DNA of 64,000 bases from Ampullaceana balthica (GCA_944989445.1 CALYLW010000212.1:248001-312000), one strand, 5' to 3'; shown: positions 26,734-34,329, counted from the stretch's first letter. Numbers and translations are program-made. Notes: generated by a model from the sequence alone, not told the origin.

Positions 26734-29527
26734 TGAGGGGGAGGGAGAGAGAGAGAGGCAGGTTGATCCTACATGTGGAAGAAAATCATAAGCCCCGAGC
26801 CTAGTGCTCTTCGTGGGTCTTCCTGGAAGACCCTCCCAGCTATCTGGCCCCCTCCCCCAGAAAAGGACGTTGACAGCTGGGAAACCCCCCCCCCGGAGCG
26901 GTCGCTTCTGAAGCGGCTAACTCGGCATCTAAGACAGAAAGTCGAGGATGCCTCCCACTAAGTTGACCTCACAAGGAGGGGTGGAATTGCCTTACTACGA
27001 CCCGCTACCACTTCGGCGCCACCCGGCAAAGCATACGAGTCTCAATGGTTAGGTTCGCCGCAATGCGGGCAGGTAAAAAGTGCGATTGTGTACAGTGCAA
27101 ACTATGCTAAGATTTACTACGCTTAGTGCTACGCTATATCACGTAGTTTTGAAGGTGTGCCATGCAGCCTCGCTTTTATTGGCCTTTCTAAACAGCAGTT
27201 AAATATTTCTTAGAAAGTCGAGCGTTGAACTTGATAGTTTTCTTGATAAGAAAGACAGAGGGAATATTTTCTTATATTACATTATATTATTTTGTCATTT
27301 CCTTCAGCTAATACGTGAAATACACAAATGTTTTGTGTTTTTCTCTAGTAGGGACCGATTGTCAAATTTCATTAATTTCGTTGTTTGAGGTGTTGAACTT
27401 TTCAGGTTACTAACTAGCTTATAACTGTAATTACTGAGTTTTTAGTCTCTGTGATAGAAAAAATTTTCTATGTATTTAATAACATTTAAAAAATAACCTA
27501 GAACTGCTGCTACACCGATTTTAAAACAATGTTGCAATGTTTAAAATGTGATGTAATAATAATATTTGAACAATTAAACTGCTAACCCGTATGAATTAAG
27601 CTGTAATAAAACAATGCCGTAAAAACAAAGTTTTTGACTATAAATCCCTTATATTTGAGACATAATTAACAGTATTGATCATTTTTAAACGCGACAAACA
27701 TTTACAGACTGAATCTGTCTTAAATCAACTTTGCTTCATAACCCTGGGGGGGGGGTGGGGGGAGTGGGGAAAAGTCTGGTCACCGATCGCTTGACCGAGC
27801 TCAGCGTGACACGTAAAATGTTAACAAAAGCACGCCGGTACTTCGATGGGTCGCGTCAACGCGTCAACTCAAACTCTCAAGTGGAATAAAAACAATAACA
27901 AACAGTGAATTTGAATTACATACGTCATATAAGAATAAACTAAAAATGCATACATTTAATTACGGTAAGTCGATCGATCTGAAAATTTGACACGATGCAT
28001 TTTTAGGTGTGACGGATCAGTATGGAAAATTTCAGCTCGATCGGATCACGGGAAGTGGGTCACTTTTTACTTTTGTTTTTCCGCCCGACCGACGTACGAA
28101 GACAGACAAGATTTCGAAGTTAATATAAGGGATTTAAAAAGTGTTAATAGTTGTAAAGAAGTACATATGTTTAAATCAGGCACTCTATGTCAAATATTTT
28201 CACAGTTGAATTCCTGTCTTTTAGACTAGTTCGAACATTATGCTACTGGATTGAAAAGCCTTAACTACATTTTCTAAACTTTAGTAACTGTTTCAACGTA
28301 ACTGTTTCAAAAAACTATTGTGTTTTTCACAACTTTAGTAACTATTTCTACGTAACTGTTCCAAAAAAAAACTATTGTGTTTCTTTAGTGACTCACGATA
28401 TTGACATCCGGGACCGAACCATCCATTCTCACATTTTGTGTCATCTGCGCATTGACCACTGCTGCTGCATTCCTCGTCACAATGACAATTGTACTGACAC
28501 GCGGGTCCAAACCAGTCATGATCACACGATACGCAAGCTATAGTTAGAAATTACTTAAGTTGAGTTTAAGTCTATTTATCTTTCATTTTATTTTTTATTT
28601 TGAAATTGTGTATGTGTTCCGAAATTTACCAATATGTGTATAAATATTTGTTTACACAAAGATTGCACAGTAGCAGGCAAAAGAAGTAAAGCATGCCCCA
28701 CATCTTCAAAGTTATACTTAACGATGCATAACATGCATAGATCACCGTATAATAATTGCTATATGATATGTTCTGAAAAGTAAGTTTAGGGCGGACAATG
28801 CTGAGGGACAGCGGAATCAGTAATGTTTTTATACAAAGAATCTTATTATAAATTTTGATAAATTATTCACAAAACGTTACGCCTTATGGCATTTCTTATT
28901 GCAAAGAAGCGATATTGTATGAATCAGTCATAGACACACAAAGCTCTTCTAAAGATACTGTAACTTTGGCAAAACAGCAAAAAGGTATACGCATTCCCAG
29001 ACGGGCCTCTAAAGTTTTAGCAGTATTCAGTAGAAATAATTGACCTGGTTGTGTGAAATATTTCTTAAATAAACTTAGGGAAACGTTTTCAGTTTTAGGA
29101 ACAATATTACGTCATTTCAAGATGATAAGTTTTTTTACGTCACATGAGTTCATCTCATTTATCCACACACGTTTCGATTAAAATAACAGTTTACACAGAA
29201 CATTACTAAAATTGCAACGATTGGTAAAAATGAAAAGAATTATTATCAAATTATTCAAAATGAAATGGTCATTTTCACAGACCCGTATTCTCCAAGTGTG
29301 GCCGACCAATACCTCTTCCAATCAGGTAAGGAAACACACCCCTTCATTTAACTGAATAATGCACTGTCGTAAACTGCTAACCAAGGGCGTTTCATTGGAC
29401 AGTTAGGTCTCTGCAAAAACTGGCGCATACCATGTTTCGAAATGGGACAGTTGCAATTTTATTATACACTTACTTACCAGTTATCATATTTATCAGAATA
29501 AAGATGAGTCTTGATACCTAATATCAT
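2282..29527 (-). CDS. Receptor gene A: EGF-like and galactose-binding-like type I membrane protein (16 exons, assembled)
   Basis: I assembled this gene from exons at 29478-29527, 28397-28537, 26321-26500, 25359-25550, 24654-24869, 23201-23404, 22092-22223, 19714-19827, 18952-18996, 18175-18324, 14250-14447, 13104-13304, 11992-12183, 11439-11570, 8951-9124 and 2282-2400. Each has AG/GT borders and phase 1 at both ends, and the exons from 28537 down give about 796 residues without a stop. Order: signal peptide, EGF-like, two galactose-binding-like domains (each an N-half and C-half exon), EGF-like exons, two more such domains, EGF-like, one membrane helix, acidic tail. C-halves end in LCEMELFGG-type motifs typical of F5/8C/fucolectin folds; N-halves carry DNDDTTC or AVDG. 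It is probably a cell-surface carbohydrate- or ligand-binding receptor. Ligand and signalling are unknown. The first exon appears frameshifted. Confidence 0.75.
2800..2973 (-). mobile_element. SINE, tail-side half, split by the Ginger-like element
   Basis: Minus-strand copy of the tRNA-derived SINE seen complete at 48465. It runs from the (TCTTA)n tail through cgcattacccagcagcc to cattcggagc, where the inserted element begins. The other half is at 8655-8742. Confidence 0.75.
2974..3209 (+). repeat. Left terminal inverted repeat of the Ginger-like element
   Basis: Matches the inverse of 8419-8654. It carries four copies of ggccagaatatacccc, alternately facing each other, plus the palindromes acccgggt and ggcctaggcc, so the end itself can fold. 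Confidence 0.75.
3900..4310 (+). pseudogene. Integrase remnant of the Ginger-like element
   Basis: The open frame (with start upstream at 3785) shows GGNFGRDKTATVCEQCYW, then an ICKSCQ-like KACQKC zinc-finger end, a linker NKKTPPLNNIPV, and then jumps to ASTRCTPFEIMYGRKAKLP. The first part is the H2C2 zinc-binding domain and the last is the region after the DDE core (known in relatives as TPF-x-x-x-FGR-x-x-LP). The roughly 150 to 200 residue catalytic core that should lie between is deleted, so it cannot be active. The frame shifts near 4260 and then runs into the 41-bp array. Confidence 0.65.
4312..7018. repeat. 41-bp minisatellite, 66 copies
   Basis: The unit runs tggaatagtccctacctcgt plus 21 further bases. 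The first copy begins at 4322 and the last at 6987, exactly 65 x 41 bases apart, so no net insertions or deletions have occurred. Variation is almost confined to the linker (ggt, ggg, gag or gaa before ccctg) and to gatgg versus ggtgg. Each unit has stop codons in rotating frames, so the array is not coding. It sits where the integrase remnant would continue. Confidence 0.95.
7020..7480 (+). other. 3' internal region of the Ginger-like element
   Basis: Holds short open stretches in broken frames (for example KVKVYNNKQGSS) that may be the degenerate C-terminal part of the integrase gene. No intact gene seen. Confidence 0.35.
7488..7945. repeat. 11-bp tandem repeat (aactacataac)n
   Basis: About 40 units of aactacataac, with occasional 8-base shortened units and ataac to atgac variants, ending at the LINE 3' tail. 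Confidence 0.9.
7948..8117 (+). mobile_element. LINE 3' end with (TAAGA)n tail
   Basis: Reads WNSLPEE-like codons (ggaatagtttgcctgaggaa), then the conserved 3' UTR (gactagacataaaccaatga) and cttctgtatagaaggagcgt before a gataagataag tail. The same end occurs at 32047 and 47388, and the SINE shares it. Confidence 0.7.
8419..8654 (-). repeat. Right terminal inverted repeat of the Ginger-like element
   Basis: The inverse of the left repeat. It is nearly identical over the outer 150 bases and more diverged further in; both copies share ttaaactc followed by tttcttaagtag near the inner edge. Confidence 0.75.
8655..8742 (-). mobile_element. SINE, tRNA-head half, split by the Ginger-like element
   Basis: Contains the minus-strand B box (ggattcgaacc) and the A-box region. 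Together with 2800-2973 it makes one SINE that lacks about 25 bases compared with the copy at 48465. Confidence 0.75.
8743..8950. other. Intron 15 remainder of gene A
   Basis: The part of the last gene A intron between the SINE and the transmembrane exon. Nothing recognised. Confidence 0.4.
8951..9124 (-). CDS. Gene A transmembrane exon
   Basis: This is a phase 1-1 exon of 174 bases with acceptor cactgattcag and donor G|GTATTC. After an acidic/polar juxtamembrane stretch, residues VPYIMWFLLVTCVVLISCW form one helix, followed by a basic stop-transfer run (STKKGSPKLKK). If the donor is not used the frame ends three codons later at TAA (8940), giving an almost tail-less receptor. The spliced form continues at 2400. 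Confidence 0.78.
9125..10270. other. Intron of gene A, no other feature
   Basis: AT-rich intron between the transmembrane and EGF-like exons. A G-tract lies at 9171-9180. No coding signal seen. Confidence 0.45.
10279..10338. repeat. (TA)n microsatellite
   Basis: About 60 bases of pure TA, bordering the 5' end of the Helentron-like element; a matching tract borders its other end (11208-11268). Confidence 0.95.
10339..11208 (+). mobile_element. Helentron-like non-autonomous element, long copy
   Basis: Starts TCCTATATTATAAAAGGC and ends with hairpins CGTCCttGGACG and ACGGGCtttgttGCCCGT. Short minus-strand copies at 12445-12775 and 58660-58995 have the same ends and only about 335 bases. This copy carries an extra 500-base GC-richer segment (10550-11045) between ggatttatagcaaaaagctc and its repeat, so it is nested. 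TC start and terminal hairpin suggest the Helitron/Helentron group; no Rep/helicase is present. Confidence 0.5.
11208..11268. repeat. (TA)n microsatellite
   Basis: Pure TA dinucleotide tract adjoining the 3' end of the Helentron-like copy. Confidence 0.95.
11439..11570 (-). CDS. Gene A membrane-proximal EGF-like exon (132 bases)
   Basis: This is a phase 1-1 exon with acceptor ttatgtag and donor G|GTGAGG. It encodes DCPSPKYGTTCSETC, then RCNYEGTCYQC and YGKFC, a six-plus cysteine EGF-like module. It corresponds position by position to gene B's exon at 61427-61558. Confidence 0.85.
11992..12183 (-). CDS. Gene A galactose-binding-like domain 4, C-terminal half
   Basis: This exon is 192 bases, phase 1-1, with acceptor tttttttcag and donor G|GTATTC. 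It starts DNYYTYIAFQIHLF and ends GITELEIFGG. The usual LCE of the terminal strand is TELE here, so this domain lacks that cysteine. Confidence 0.78.
12445..12775 (-). mobile_element. Helentron-like element, short copy
   Basis: Minus-strand copy from TCCTATATAATAAAAGGC (12775) to ggacgggctttgtttc (12445). It lies in a gene A intron between the domain 4 halves. Confidence 0.5.
13104..13304 (-). CDS. Gene A galactose-binding-like domain 4, N-terminal half
   Basis: This exon is 201 bases, phase 1-1, with acceptor gaaacctctcag and donor G|GTAGGT. It begins DRNIATIAKFK and contains LQLLTDGE, aligning with GRNVALRQ and AVDG of domain 2. The conserved cysteines of domain 2 are not evident here. Confidence 0.7.
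14250..14447 (-). CDS. Gene A galactose-binding-like domain 3, C-terminal half
   Basis: This exon is 198 bases, phase 1-1, with acceptor ttttag and donor G|GTAAGA. It reads LTTMMLEFDLVQGN and ends SVCSVYISGG, the same terminal strand as GALCSFHINGG in domain 1. Domains 1 and 3 are therefore of one type (A), and domains 2 and 4 of another (B). Confidence 0.75.
14685..14895 (+). repeat. Dispersed repeat R1, copy 2 (left of the Helitron)
   Basis: Runs from accacgtttttattaactc through ctagagatctcaa and cacagatagatcttgg to tttagtttatc. The copy at 17107 on the other side of the Helitron has the same order and direction. Confidence 0.7.
14905..17106 (+). mobile_element. Non-autonomous Helitron (2.2 kb)
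   Basis: Begins TCTATACTAATAAAAGGC after an A and ends GTATTTTGCTAG before a T. These are the known Helitron hallmarks: 5' TC, 3' CTAG and A|T insertion. A GC-rich hairpin (accggagc aaa gcacgggt, imperfect) lies just before the end. The interior is about 12 tandem, diverged repeats of roughly 160-170 bases, each with ctaattctcc, gtaggtagaagcatgaaac and ggggccggggcccaaa. No Rep/helicase gene is present, so it depends on a relative elsewhere. It lies in a gene A intron. Confidence 0.8.
17107..17300 (+). repeat. Dispersed repeat R1, copy 3 (right of the Helitron)
   Basis: A direct copy of 14685-14895 immediately right of the Helitron end. Confidence 0.7.
17400..17734. mobile_element. Fold-back element
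   Basis: Arms 17400-17521 and 17613-17734 are inverted copies (ttttagtccac, aaaaacgtgg, cccgccccacg) around a 90-base centre. A solo arm lies at 34951-35062. The outer ends share accacgtttttatta with repeat R1. Confidence 0.6.
18175..18324 (-). CDS. Gene A galactose-binding-like domain 3, N-terminal half
   Basis: This exon is 150 bases, phase 1-1, with acceptor ending aag and donor G|GTAATG. It contains LHDNDDTTC and VYTWARIIFG, matching the acidic loop and following strand of domain 1. It is shorter than the domain 1 exon (180). The C-half lies 3.7 kb away because the intervening intron holds a Helitron and a fold-back element. Confidence 0.75.
18496..18825 (+). other. ORF of unknown origin, possibly retroelement-derived
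   Basis: A 109-codon frame beginning in a TA tract, in the antisense direction inside a gene A intron. It has one hydrophobic stretch (WVFLYFVLFVSFVYYL) followed by SVEEGSLSKRSLL. DNA of the type gaagaaggc...cgaaacg is common near the ends of some retroelements, and a second related stretch lies just upstream (18425-18470). I do not recognise a family and doubt it is a gene. Confidence 0.3.
18952..18996 (-). CDS. Gene A 45-base EGF-tail mini-exon
   Basis: This is a small phase 1-1 exon with acceptor ctgcag-type and donor A|GTAAGT. It encodes THCQVGWFSLDCQY, the same GWF-x-x-x-CQY ending as the exon at 28397-28537. It joins the next exon to read CQYSDVSI, parallel to CQYQDLAAF in the first half of the gene. 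Confidence 0.75.
19714..19827 (-). CDS. Gene A cysteine-rich (EGF-like) exon with duplicated acceptor
   Basis: This exon is 114 bases, phase 1-1, with donor G|GTGAGT. It encodes GVTGVTSNICDDC, then a TTCLLFKNC group. Its first 32 bases belong to unit 1 of an eight-unit 44-bp array; the acceptor used here (attattccccag) is the one nearest the exon body. Starting at any upstream acceptor of the array would reach TAA in the second unit, so only this start keeps the frame through to the exon at 18996. Confidence 0.75.
19796..20146 (-). repeat. Eightfold 44-bp repeat of a splice acceptor and exon start
   Basis: Units begin at 19796, 19840, 19883, 19927, 19971, 20015, 20059 and 20103; seven are 44 bases and one 43. 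On the minus strand each reads acttttccccag followed by CCGGTGTCACTGGAGTAACT and atatctgt: a polypyrimidine tract, AG, and the first 32 bases of gene A's exon 19714-19827. All eight retain the AG despite substitutions elsewhere. Confidence 0.9.
20147..20795. other. Gene A intron, nothing seen
   Basis: AT-rich intron sequence between the acceptor array and the hAT-type MITE. Confidence 0.4.
20804..21764. mobile_element. hAT-type non-autonomous element (961 bp)
   Basis: Ends GAGGGGTCTACCGA and the inverse TAGGGGTCTACAGA, flanked by near-identical 8-bp duplications ATTAATTT and ATTAATGT, as in hAT elements. Near both ends it has repeated ccgatatcgg-like motifs (tatcggcaatatcggtatcg). No transposase remains. 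It lies in a gene A intron. Confidence 0.65.
22092..22223 (-). CDS. Gene A EGF-like exon (132 bases)
   Basis: This is a phase 1-1 exon with donor C|GTAAGT. It encodes DC-x-G-W-G-x-DC-TSCQNC and a second cysteine group NGSCVEDC. It has the same length, 132 bases, as the EGF-like exons at 11439-11570 and 61427-61558, so these three are the same module after duplication. Confidence 0.78.
22395..22451. repeat. (TA)n microsatellite
   Basis: TA tract between two stretches that share inverted similarity (ggatttccctgagccagagc and gattccagttttgccgagcc), perhaps another small fold-back element at about 22300-22580. Confidence 0.85.
23201..23404 (-). CDS. Gene A galactose-binding-like domain 2, C-terminal half
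   Basis: This exon is 204 bases, phase 1-1, with acceptor tatcttacag and donor G|GTTTGT (weak at +3 and +4). It ends FVLCEMELFGG, the terminal strand signature of the fold. A broken copy with a stop and net two-base loss is at 38523-38724. Confidence 0.82.
23690..24010 (+). mobile_element. Possible tRNA-derived SINE (Met-CAT-like)
   Basis: Around 23877-23936 the sequence has tRNA-like D, anticodon and T arms: ttggtaacacgtc, a seven-base loop ctcatgc with anticodon CAT, and ccgggtttcaagccccgg. The acceptor stem does not pair, so it is a SINE head or tRNA pseudogene rather than a working tRNA. Confidence 0.4.
24654..24869 (-). CDS. Gene A galactose-binding-like domain 2, N-terminal half (fucolectin-like)
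   Basis: This exon is 216 bases, phase 1-1, with acceptor cttttaaaag and donor G|GTACGT. It begins GRNVALRQNTFYSN, contains LKAVDG and a WTVQLEGEYRITRYRIYTLL strand. NVALR-T-x-S, AVDG and W-VxL are the classic landmarks of fucolectin/F5/8C-type galactose-binding domains. A decayed copy lies at 39290-39503. Confidence 0.85.
25359..25550 (-). CDS. Gene A galactose-binding-like domain 1, C-terminal half
   Basis: This exon is 192 bases, phase 1-1, with acceptor ctcgacag and donor G|GTAGGC. The end reads GALCSFHINGG, matching the terminal LCE-E-x-x-GG strand of the fold. Extending the exon to 25550 restores the phase; the nearer AG, in gattag, would give an immediate stop. Confidence 0.72.
26321..26500 (-). 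CDS. Gene A galactose-binding-like domain 1, N-terminal half
   Basis: This exon is 180 bases, phase 1-1, with acceptor tttgtttag and donor A|GTGAGG. It encodes DLAAF, then WLTDNDDATC, then a WSQPYVFTWLLIKLN strand, the usual front half of an F5/8C-like jelly roll, where an acidic DNDD-T-C loop precedes the first long strand. The C-half is the next exon at 25550. Confidence 0.75.
26690..26758. repeat. (GA)n microsatellite
   Basis: Purine-rich GAGA tract with scattered interruptions, followed by an unusually GC-rich stretch to about 27080. Confidence 0.9.
26760..27085 (+). other. GC-rich island, probably a transposon fragment
   Basis: Contrasts in composition with the surrounding intron and contains a C-run (26887-26894). 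Short open frames only; I cannot name the element. Confidence 0.35.
27607..28140 (+). repeat. Dispersed repeat R2, copy 1
   Basis: About 530 bases shared with 62882-63320, including gtttttgactataaatccct, acgcgacaaacatttacaga and gatttcgaagttaatataag. It has a G-tract and a cgcccgaccgac segment. Class unknown; the latter segment resembles parts of the Helentron-like copies. Confidence 0.65.
28397..28537 (-). CDS. Gene A EGF-like exon
   Basis: This exon is 141 bases, phase 1-1, with acceptor ctatag and donor GTGAGT. It encodes a cysteine-rich stretch with the repeated pattern WFGPxCQY followed by CHC, ending in GWFGPGCQY. That is one full EGF-like (MEGF/laminin-like) repeat plus the start of a second. 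It splices to the galactose-binding-like exon at 26500 to give CQYQDLAAF across the junction. Confidence 0.8.
29478..29527 (-). pseudogene. Gene A candidate signal-peptide exon, one-base frameshift
   Basis: On the minus strand an ATG at 29527 leads towards a good donor (G|GTAAGT) at 29478. The frame that joins the next exon in phase 1 is strongly hydrophobic (RLIFILINMIT), as expected of a signal peptide. The ATG, however, is one base out of that frame: there are two Gs (29517-29518) where one would give 16 codons plus one base. That is the same 49-base length as the signal exons of the Kazal genes nearby. Either the gene has lost its signal peptide, the assembly has an indel here, or the true start lies elsewhere. 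A degenerate relative of this stretch lies near 34.4 kb. Confidence 0.45.
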
Positions 29528-29929
29528 TTAAAATTGAAGGGAAAACAAAATTAGTATTTCAAATAAATTTTGTTTGGAAAAAAAAACAATATATTATATC
29601 TTCTTTTATGATTTACATAAATATACGCTTTACCAATTTAAAATGTGTTAGTAAACTCAAACCGTGTTACAGACGATTTTAAAGTTAAAAATTGTATATT
29701 TTTTTCTTTTAATGGTACATGTGTTTTGGGATGCTAGAAGCAGTAAAAGTGAAGCGAGACAAACTTTGAAAATGTGTAAAATTGAAGAAACTACATCATA
29801 AAAATTGATCGCAAAAGTCATAATCTTGATGAAGAATAATCTACATTTAATTGACATTTCACTGAGCACTATCTGACTGTTCATTGATCTACATTGATCC
29901 TACATCGCTGTATGTTATTCCTTCTAATT

Positions 29930-30700
29930 GTGCTTTATGTTTATTCGTTATGGTATGGCGTAAAAAACAAAACTTGTGTAAATGATTTCTTGGTCATAAC
30001 TATTTCTCATATTATTATTAACAGTTGCTACAAAACACAAGGTAAATGGAATGTTTAAATGTATAAACTGTTACTTTTGTGACGATATAGCAACCATCAG
30101 TAAATACTCACTTTGCTATCATTGACGAACATGATTATTTTTATGGCATTACATCAATGAATAAAGCGTATCCTTCAAATTAATAAAATAATAAGGACCA
30201 AATGTGTTTCATTTCCTTGTGTTTTTAAAATATATAATTAAAGTGTTCTTTTAAATTTTGAAGCCGTTTCTCTAGCATTTCATACGGTGCTGTGGATGCT
30301 ACGCACCGTGCGCAATATAACATTAATATTAATTTAATAAGAATCTAAATCAGATACAAATAAATATTTAAAAACATGACTAAATAAAAACAGGCACAAC
30401 ACAAATACATACATTAACTTTCAATAAGAGTAGGTTAGAATGATAAAGTATCATGCTTGTCAATATACGAACATAAATTTTAAAAATGATATATAAGAAG
30501 CTAGTTAATAGACTAAAATATAAGAAGCTAGTTAATAGACTAAAATATAAGAAGCTAGTTAATAGACTAAAATATAAGAAGCTAGTTAATAGACTAAAAT
30601 GATTGCTACATAAACTCTATTTTTAAAGTTTGAAAAACATTAATATCATCTAGGTGGTACAAAAGAAAATAATAAATGTGTCAGTTTTGTAAACAATTTT
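29930..30700. repeat. Segmental duplication, source copy (matches 46.95-48.1 kb)
   Basis: Stretches such as ataaactgttacttttgtgac and gcaaccatcagtaaatactc have clear counterparts at 47085-47135; gaagccgtttctctagcatt matches 47242-47262. Non-coding. Confidence 0.6.
30488..30600. repeat. 27-bp tandem repeat, four copies
   Basis: Four near-identical units of ataagaagctagttaatag plus actaaaat. The duplicated counterpart near 47.96 kb has only one. Confidence 0.9.
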
Positions 30701-30959
30701 TGTTTTACGTAACTGAGTTAAATTCAAATTTATGATTAAAATAAATGTATGATTAAAATGTAAATTAATCTATCCAGATTTGTTATCTCAAGGTATATGC
30801 TAGTCAAAGAAAACACATATAAACTTGATCAAATTAAAAACAAAAATAACACAATATGTTAAATCTCTAAGGTTATAAACACTACGGATAAGAAGTCGAA
30901 AGAGCGATGTACAAACTCGAAAACATAGGAGGTTTAACAATAAGTAAAAATTATTTTCC

Positions 30960-31055
30960 ATATGCCAGAACACATGAATGGGAATCCATCTTTTCGATAG
31001 GCTTAATTAAAATGAAAGACTAGAAATAAAGCATGAATAAGCGTATTAGGCCTCA
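30960..31055 (+). mobile_element. LINE 3' end fragment
   Basis: Resembles the local LINE tail (ttaaaatgaaagactagaaa, aataagcgtattaggcc) but is diverged and lacks the repeat tail. Confidence 0.45.
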
Positions 31056-31369
31056 TCTTCAGTATATTTGATGAGTTAAAAATATATACGATAATTAATG
31101 TGCTATTATTTTGTAATATATTTTTTCTCTTGCAAAATTATTATTAATACATATTTTTTTGCAAATGTAAACTGTAATACTAAGGACTTATATAATCGTA
31201 CAAAAATTGTGTCCAGTAACCATGACTTTGGATGTCATAAGTCTGGATCATCGTATTTATTTTTGAGCTTATTATTGTTGATAACAGATAGAAACTAACA
31301 AGAAAAGTGCCAACTGTTAAGAGTGACAACTAAAAAGAAATACATAAATTCAAAATATTTCATTCATGA

Positions 31370-32047
31370 AGAATAACTTTTCAAAAATAAAGATTCAAAA
31401 TAAATACTTAGAAGTACCAATAAATGATAAATTGTCATAGAATTCACATGTCAATGATGTAATCACGAAATCAAACAAAATCATATCCTTTATACAGAGA
31501 AATTTTAAAGACATAATAAGAAGAAAAAAAATAAAATGCTACTTCACTTTGGTGAGACTTGTACTCGAATGTGCATCTTCTGTATGGGACCCATCCAGCA
31601 AAGAAAATATCGATAAACCAGAACAAATCCAAAAAAAGAGCTGCCACATTCATTACTGGAGAATATTTAAAACTGACAAGAATAACAAGATTATTTAAAT
31701 CATTAATCCTTGAAACTCTAGAGGATAGAAGAACCAAGAGTAAAGTAGTAATTATACATAAAGCAATTAATTCTAAATTTGAAATACAACACAAAGATAA
31801 CTCAATACAACCCAATGATATACAAAAGGATAAAAACACCTCTCTTATTCTGTATGCAAGAATAGACACATACACATGATCGTTCTTCCCATCCGGAATT
31901 CGGGCGGGTCATGCGTTGCCTGAAGAACATGTTGTCAACATTTAAAACTCTAATTAGAATGTAGGACTAAACACAAACCACAGATAAGCCTAGGACGCAA
32001 TAATCTTCTGTATAGTATGAATGTTTGTAACAGATAAGATAATATAA
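31370..32047 (+). pseudogene. LINE reverse transcriptase C-terminus and 3' end
   Basis: In broken frames the sequence reads KYLEVPINDKLS, SHVNDVITKSNK, FIQRNF and ECASSVWDP, then after a frameshift RAATFITGEYLKLTRITRLF and LETLEDRRTKSKVVIIHKA. These are the end of a non-LTR retrotransposon polymerase, after the RT core. The 3' UTR and gataagataat tail follow. 5' truncated, as usual for LINEs. Confidence 0.75.
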
Positions 32048-32049
32048 TA

Positions 32050-34300
32050 ATCACATGGTAATCAAGTACGCTATGGCAACACACACCACACATGTATTTA
32101 GATTGTCTTTACTTGTTAGATTATTACTTCTGGACTACACCTTGCAACTGTGTTTTACTTTATTTACTTACTGATTGTTGTATATTATTGGATCTGAAAG
32201 GTCTTATTGTTTTTTGAGTCATCTTTAGTCTTGCCGACATTCAACCAAAGACATCTTTAGATAAGACAGAGAGTTTTGTGATAACCAATGTAAATTTAAA
32301 CTGACGGTACTGCACATTTGATATAAATGAACTCAAGACTCCAAGCTACTGTTATAATCAAGAATAAAGCAACCAAATGATGAAGTGTGAGGGCATTTTA
32401 GTTGAATATCGGACTACGTTATTGATTTTTAGCTATTTGAAGAAAAATGTGCAGTGTGCACCTCTGGTTTGAGAACTTGTTGCAAGTGACATTTTTGAAA
32501 TCTTCATCTCATGATATTTGTTTTAGATATTGATTAAGGAGGAGGTAACCCCAATTCTTGGTGTTATAGCAACAACAACAAAAATTAAATGTAGTTAATG
32601 GAACTTTGCAATGAATGGGAAATAAAGATGGTTGCAGCCTCAGAGGAGTCAGATGCCGAATGTGTGAATCTGTGGGGAAAAAAACAAGTATAAGGATCGT
32701 GCTTGAAAACAAGTGGTAACAATAATGTTGTAACAATGCTACTGCAGGAGAGCACATTAACCCGCTTCGTCGCAACCGAACGAAGGAACTAATTGTAAAA
32801 ACTAAAACGCAACAACCATAGTTTTGTTAACCAAATAATAATGAATAATTGAATTTAAAGTGGACCCAAATAAGTTAGATCGTCAAAGCATGCAATGACT
32901 ATCTGGAACCAAAGAAACAGTAGCATGATGCTTATTTCGTGGCCTGATCTAGATTCAATACGCTTAAATAATTGTGAATAATTGTAACCAAATGTTGTTA
33001 ATTGCTGCAGCTTCAAAAAATGGCTGAATTTAAAAGTTTTTCACGCTTACTTATCTACTAAATGAAATGACTAATGGCGGTATTCGATTTTAATTTGTTT
33101 ATTTTAGTCTAATACATAGAGTCTTATTAAATCCTTATTACTTCCTATAAAAAATTTAATTCATAAACAGTGGTTAGCATTAGAAAGACCACAATTTAGT
33201 TTAATTAGTGTGACTGTGTGAGACTCGAGCCTGCACATTTGAGCACAACATATCGAAACGACGTGTAATACTTAAAAGATCCAATCGTAGTTCATCTTCA
33301 AATTCAAATTGGCTATGATGTTTGTTTTGATTGTAACCAATACAAAAAAATCCAAATTCACAAAGATATGATGTTTCAATGGATACTAGTATTTTAGAAC
33401 TTTCTGAGATAGGCCTGAGTACTCACGTGAAGCTTGTGTCCACAATTTCATCAAGCTCACTTTCGGATGCAACATATGTAAATTAGTATCGATAATCAGT
33501 GCAATAAATGTTTTTAATTCCGATATTGATATGTTTAATGAGTCACAGTATGCAAAAATTGGATTGGAAAACCACGAAAAATGATAAAAGTTCAAAACTT
33601 TTAATTAGAAGTTTAATTGATGCTTAATTGATTCAATATGGCCATAAATCAAATTTATCAACAGTTAATAATTGATTTCGGTATTTTCTGGTTTCTCGGC
33701 GAATTCGTACAATTGATTAAAAAAAATGTCACATTTATCCTAAAATAATCTCGCTTTCCAAAGATTAAGTTTTTTCTCGTTAAAGCATAAGCTTTGTCAT
33801 TGATAGTAATTAGATGTGTCTGCTTTCCATGCAGAGATCAATTAAGTTTATCAATTTTTCAAAACTGTCAGCTAAATAAGCCGGAACAGCAAATCATCGT
33901 TCAAATGATAAACAAGCTTTAATTTTATTTTCTCCAAGAAAAGTTATCCCAGCATCATGTAATTCAGTCTGTTAAATAATTTCCCCCTTAATATCAGGCA
34001 ATGTTATGTATATATTAATGTCCGTTCATGTACAAGATCAATCAATATTCGAGCATAAGGGAGCAAACAGACGAAGATTTAGCGGACGAGCCTAGATCAG
34101 ATTAAAAACTTGTATGGCCTGATGGAAAAAAGATTTCAAGTCTGCATTCATTATTTTACTAGCTTAGCTTTCTCGATGAATTAAACATCAAGTAAATTTT
34201 TTTTCTGCTTTTTTTATATTGAGTGACCAGTCTCCAAGAAGGACATATTTCAAACTCTTATTATCTTGACGGGAAACGCCAAATCATTTAAATGCATAAT
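32050..34300. other. Intergenic, degenerate duplicated sequence
   Basis: No gene seen. Stretches at about 32.1-32.5 and 32.85 kb resemble 52.98-53.5 and 53.68 kb (for example gtgcagtgtgcac and aagttagatc), so part of it is an old duplication. Confidence 0.4.
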
Positions 34301-34329
34301 CCTGTATAACTTTGTAAATGTAAAATAAG

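Noticed and set aside
31471..31875. 134-codon minus-strand frame
   Set aside because: It is the shadow of the plus-strand LINE reverse transcriptase piece.
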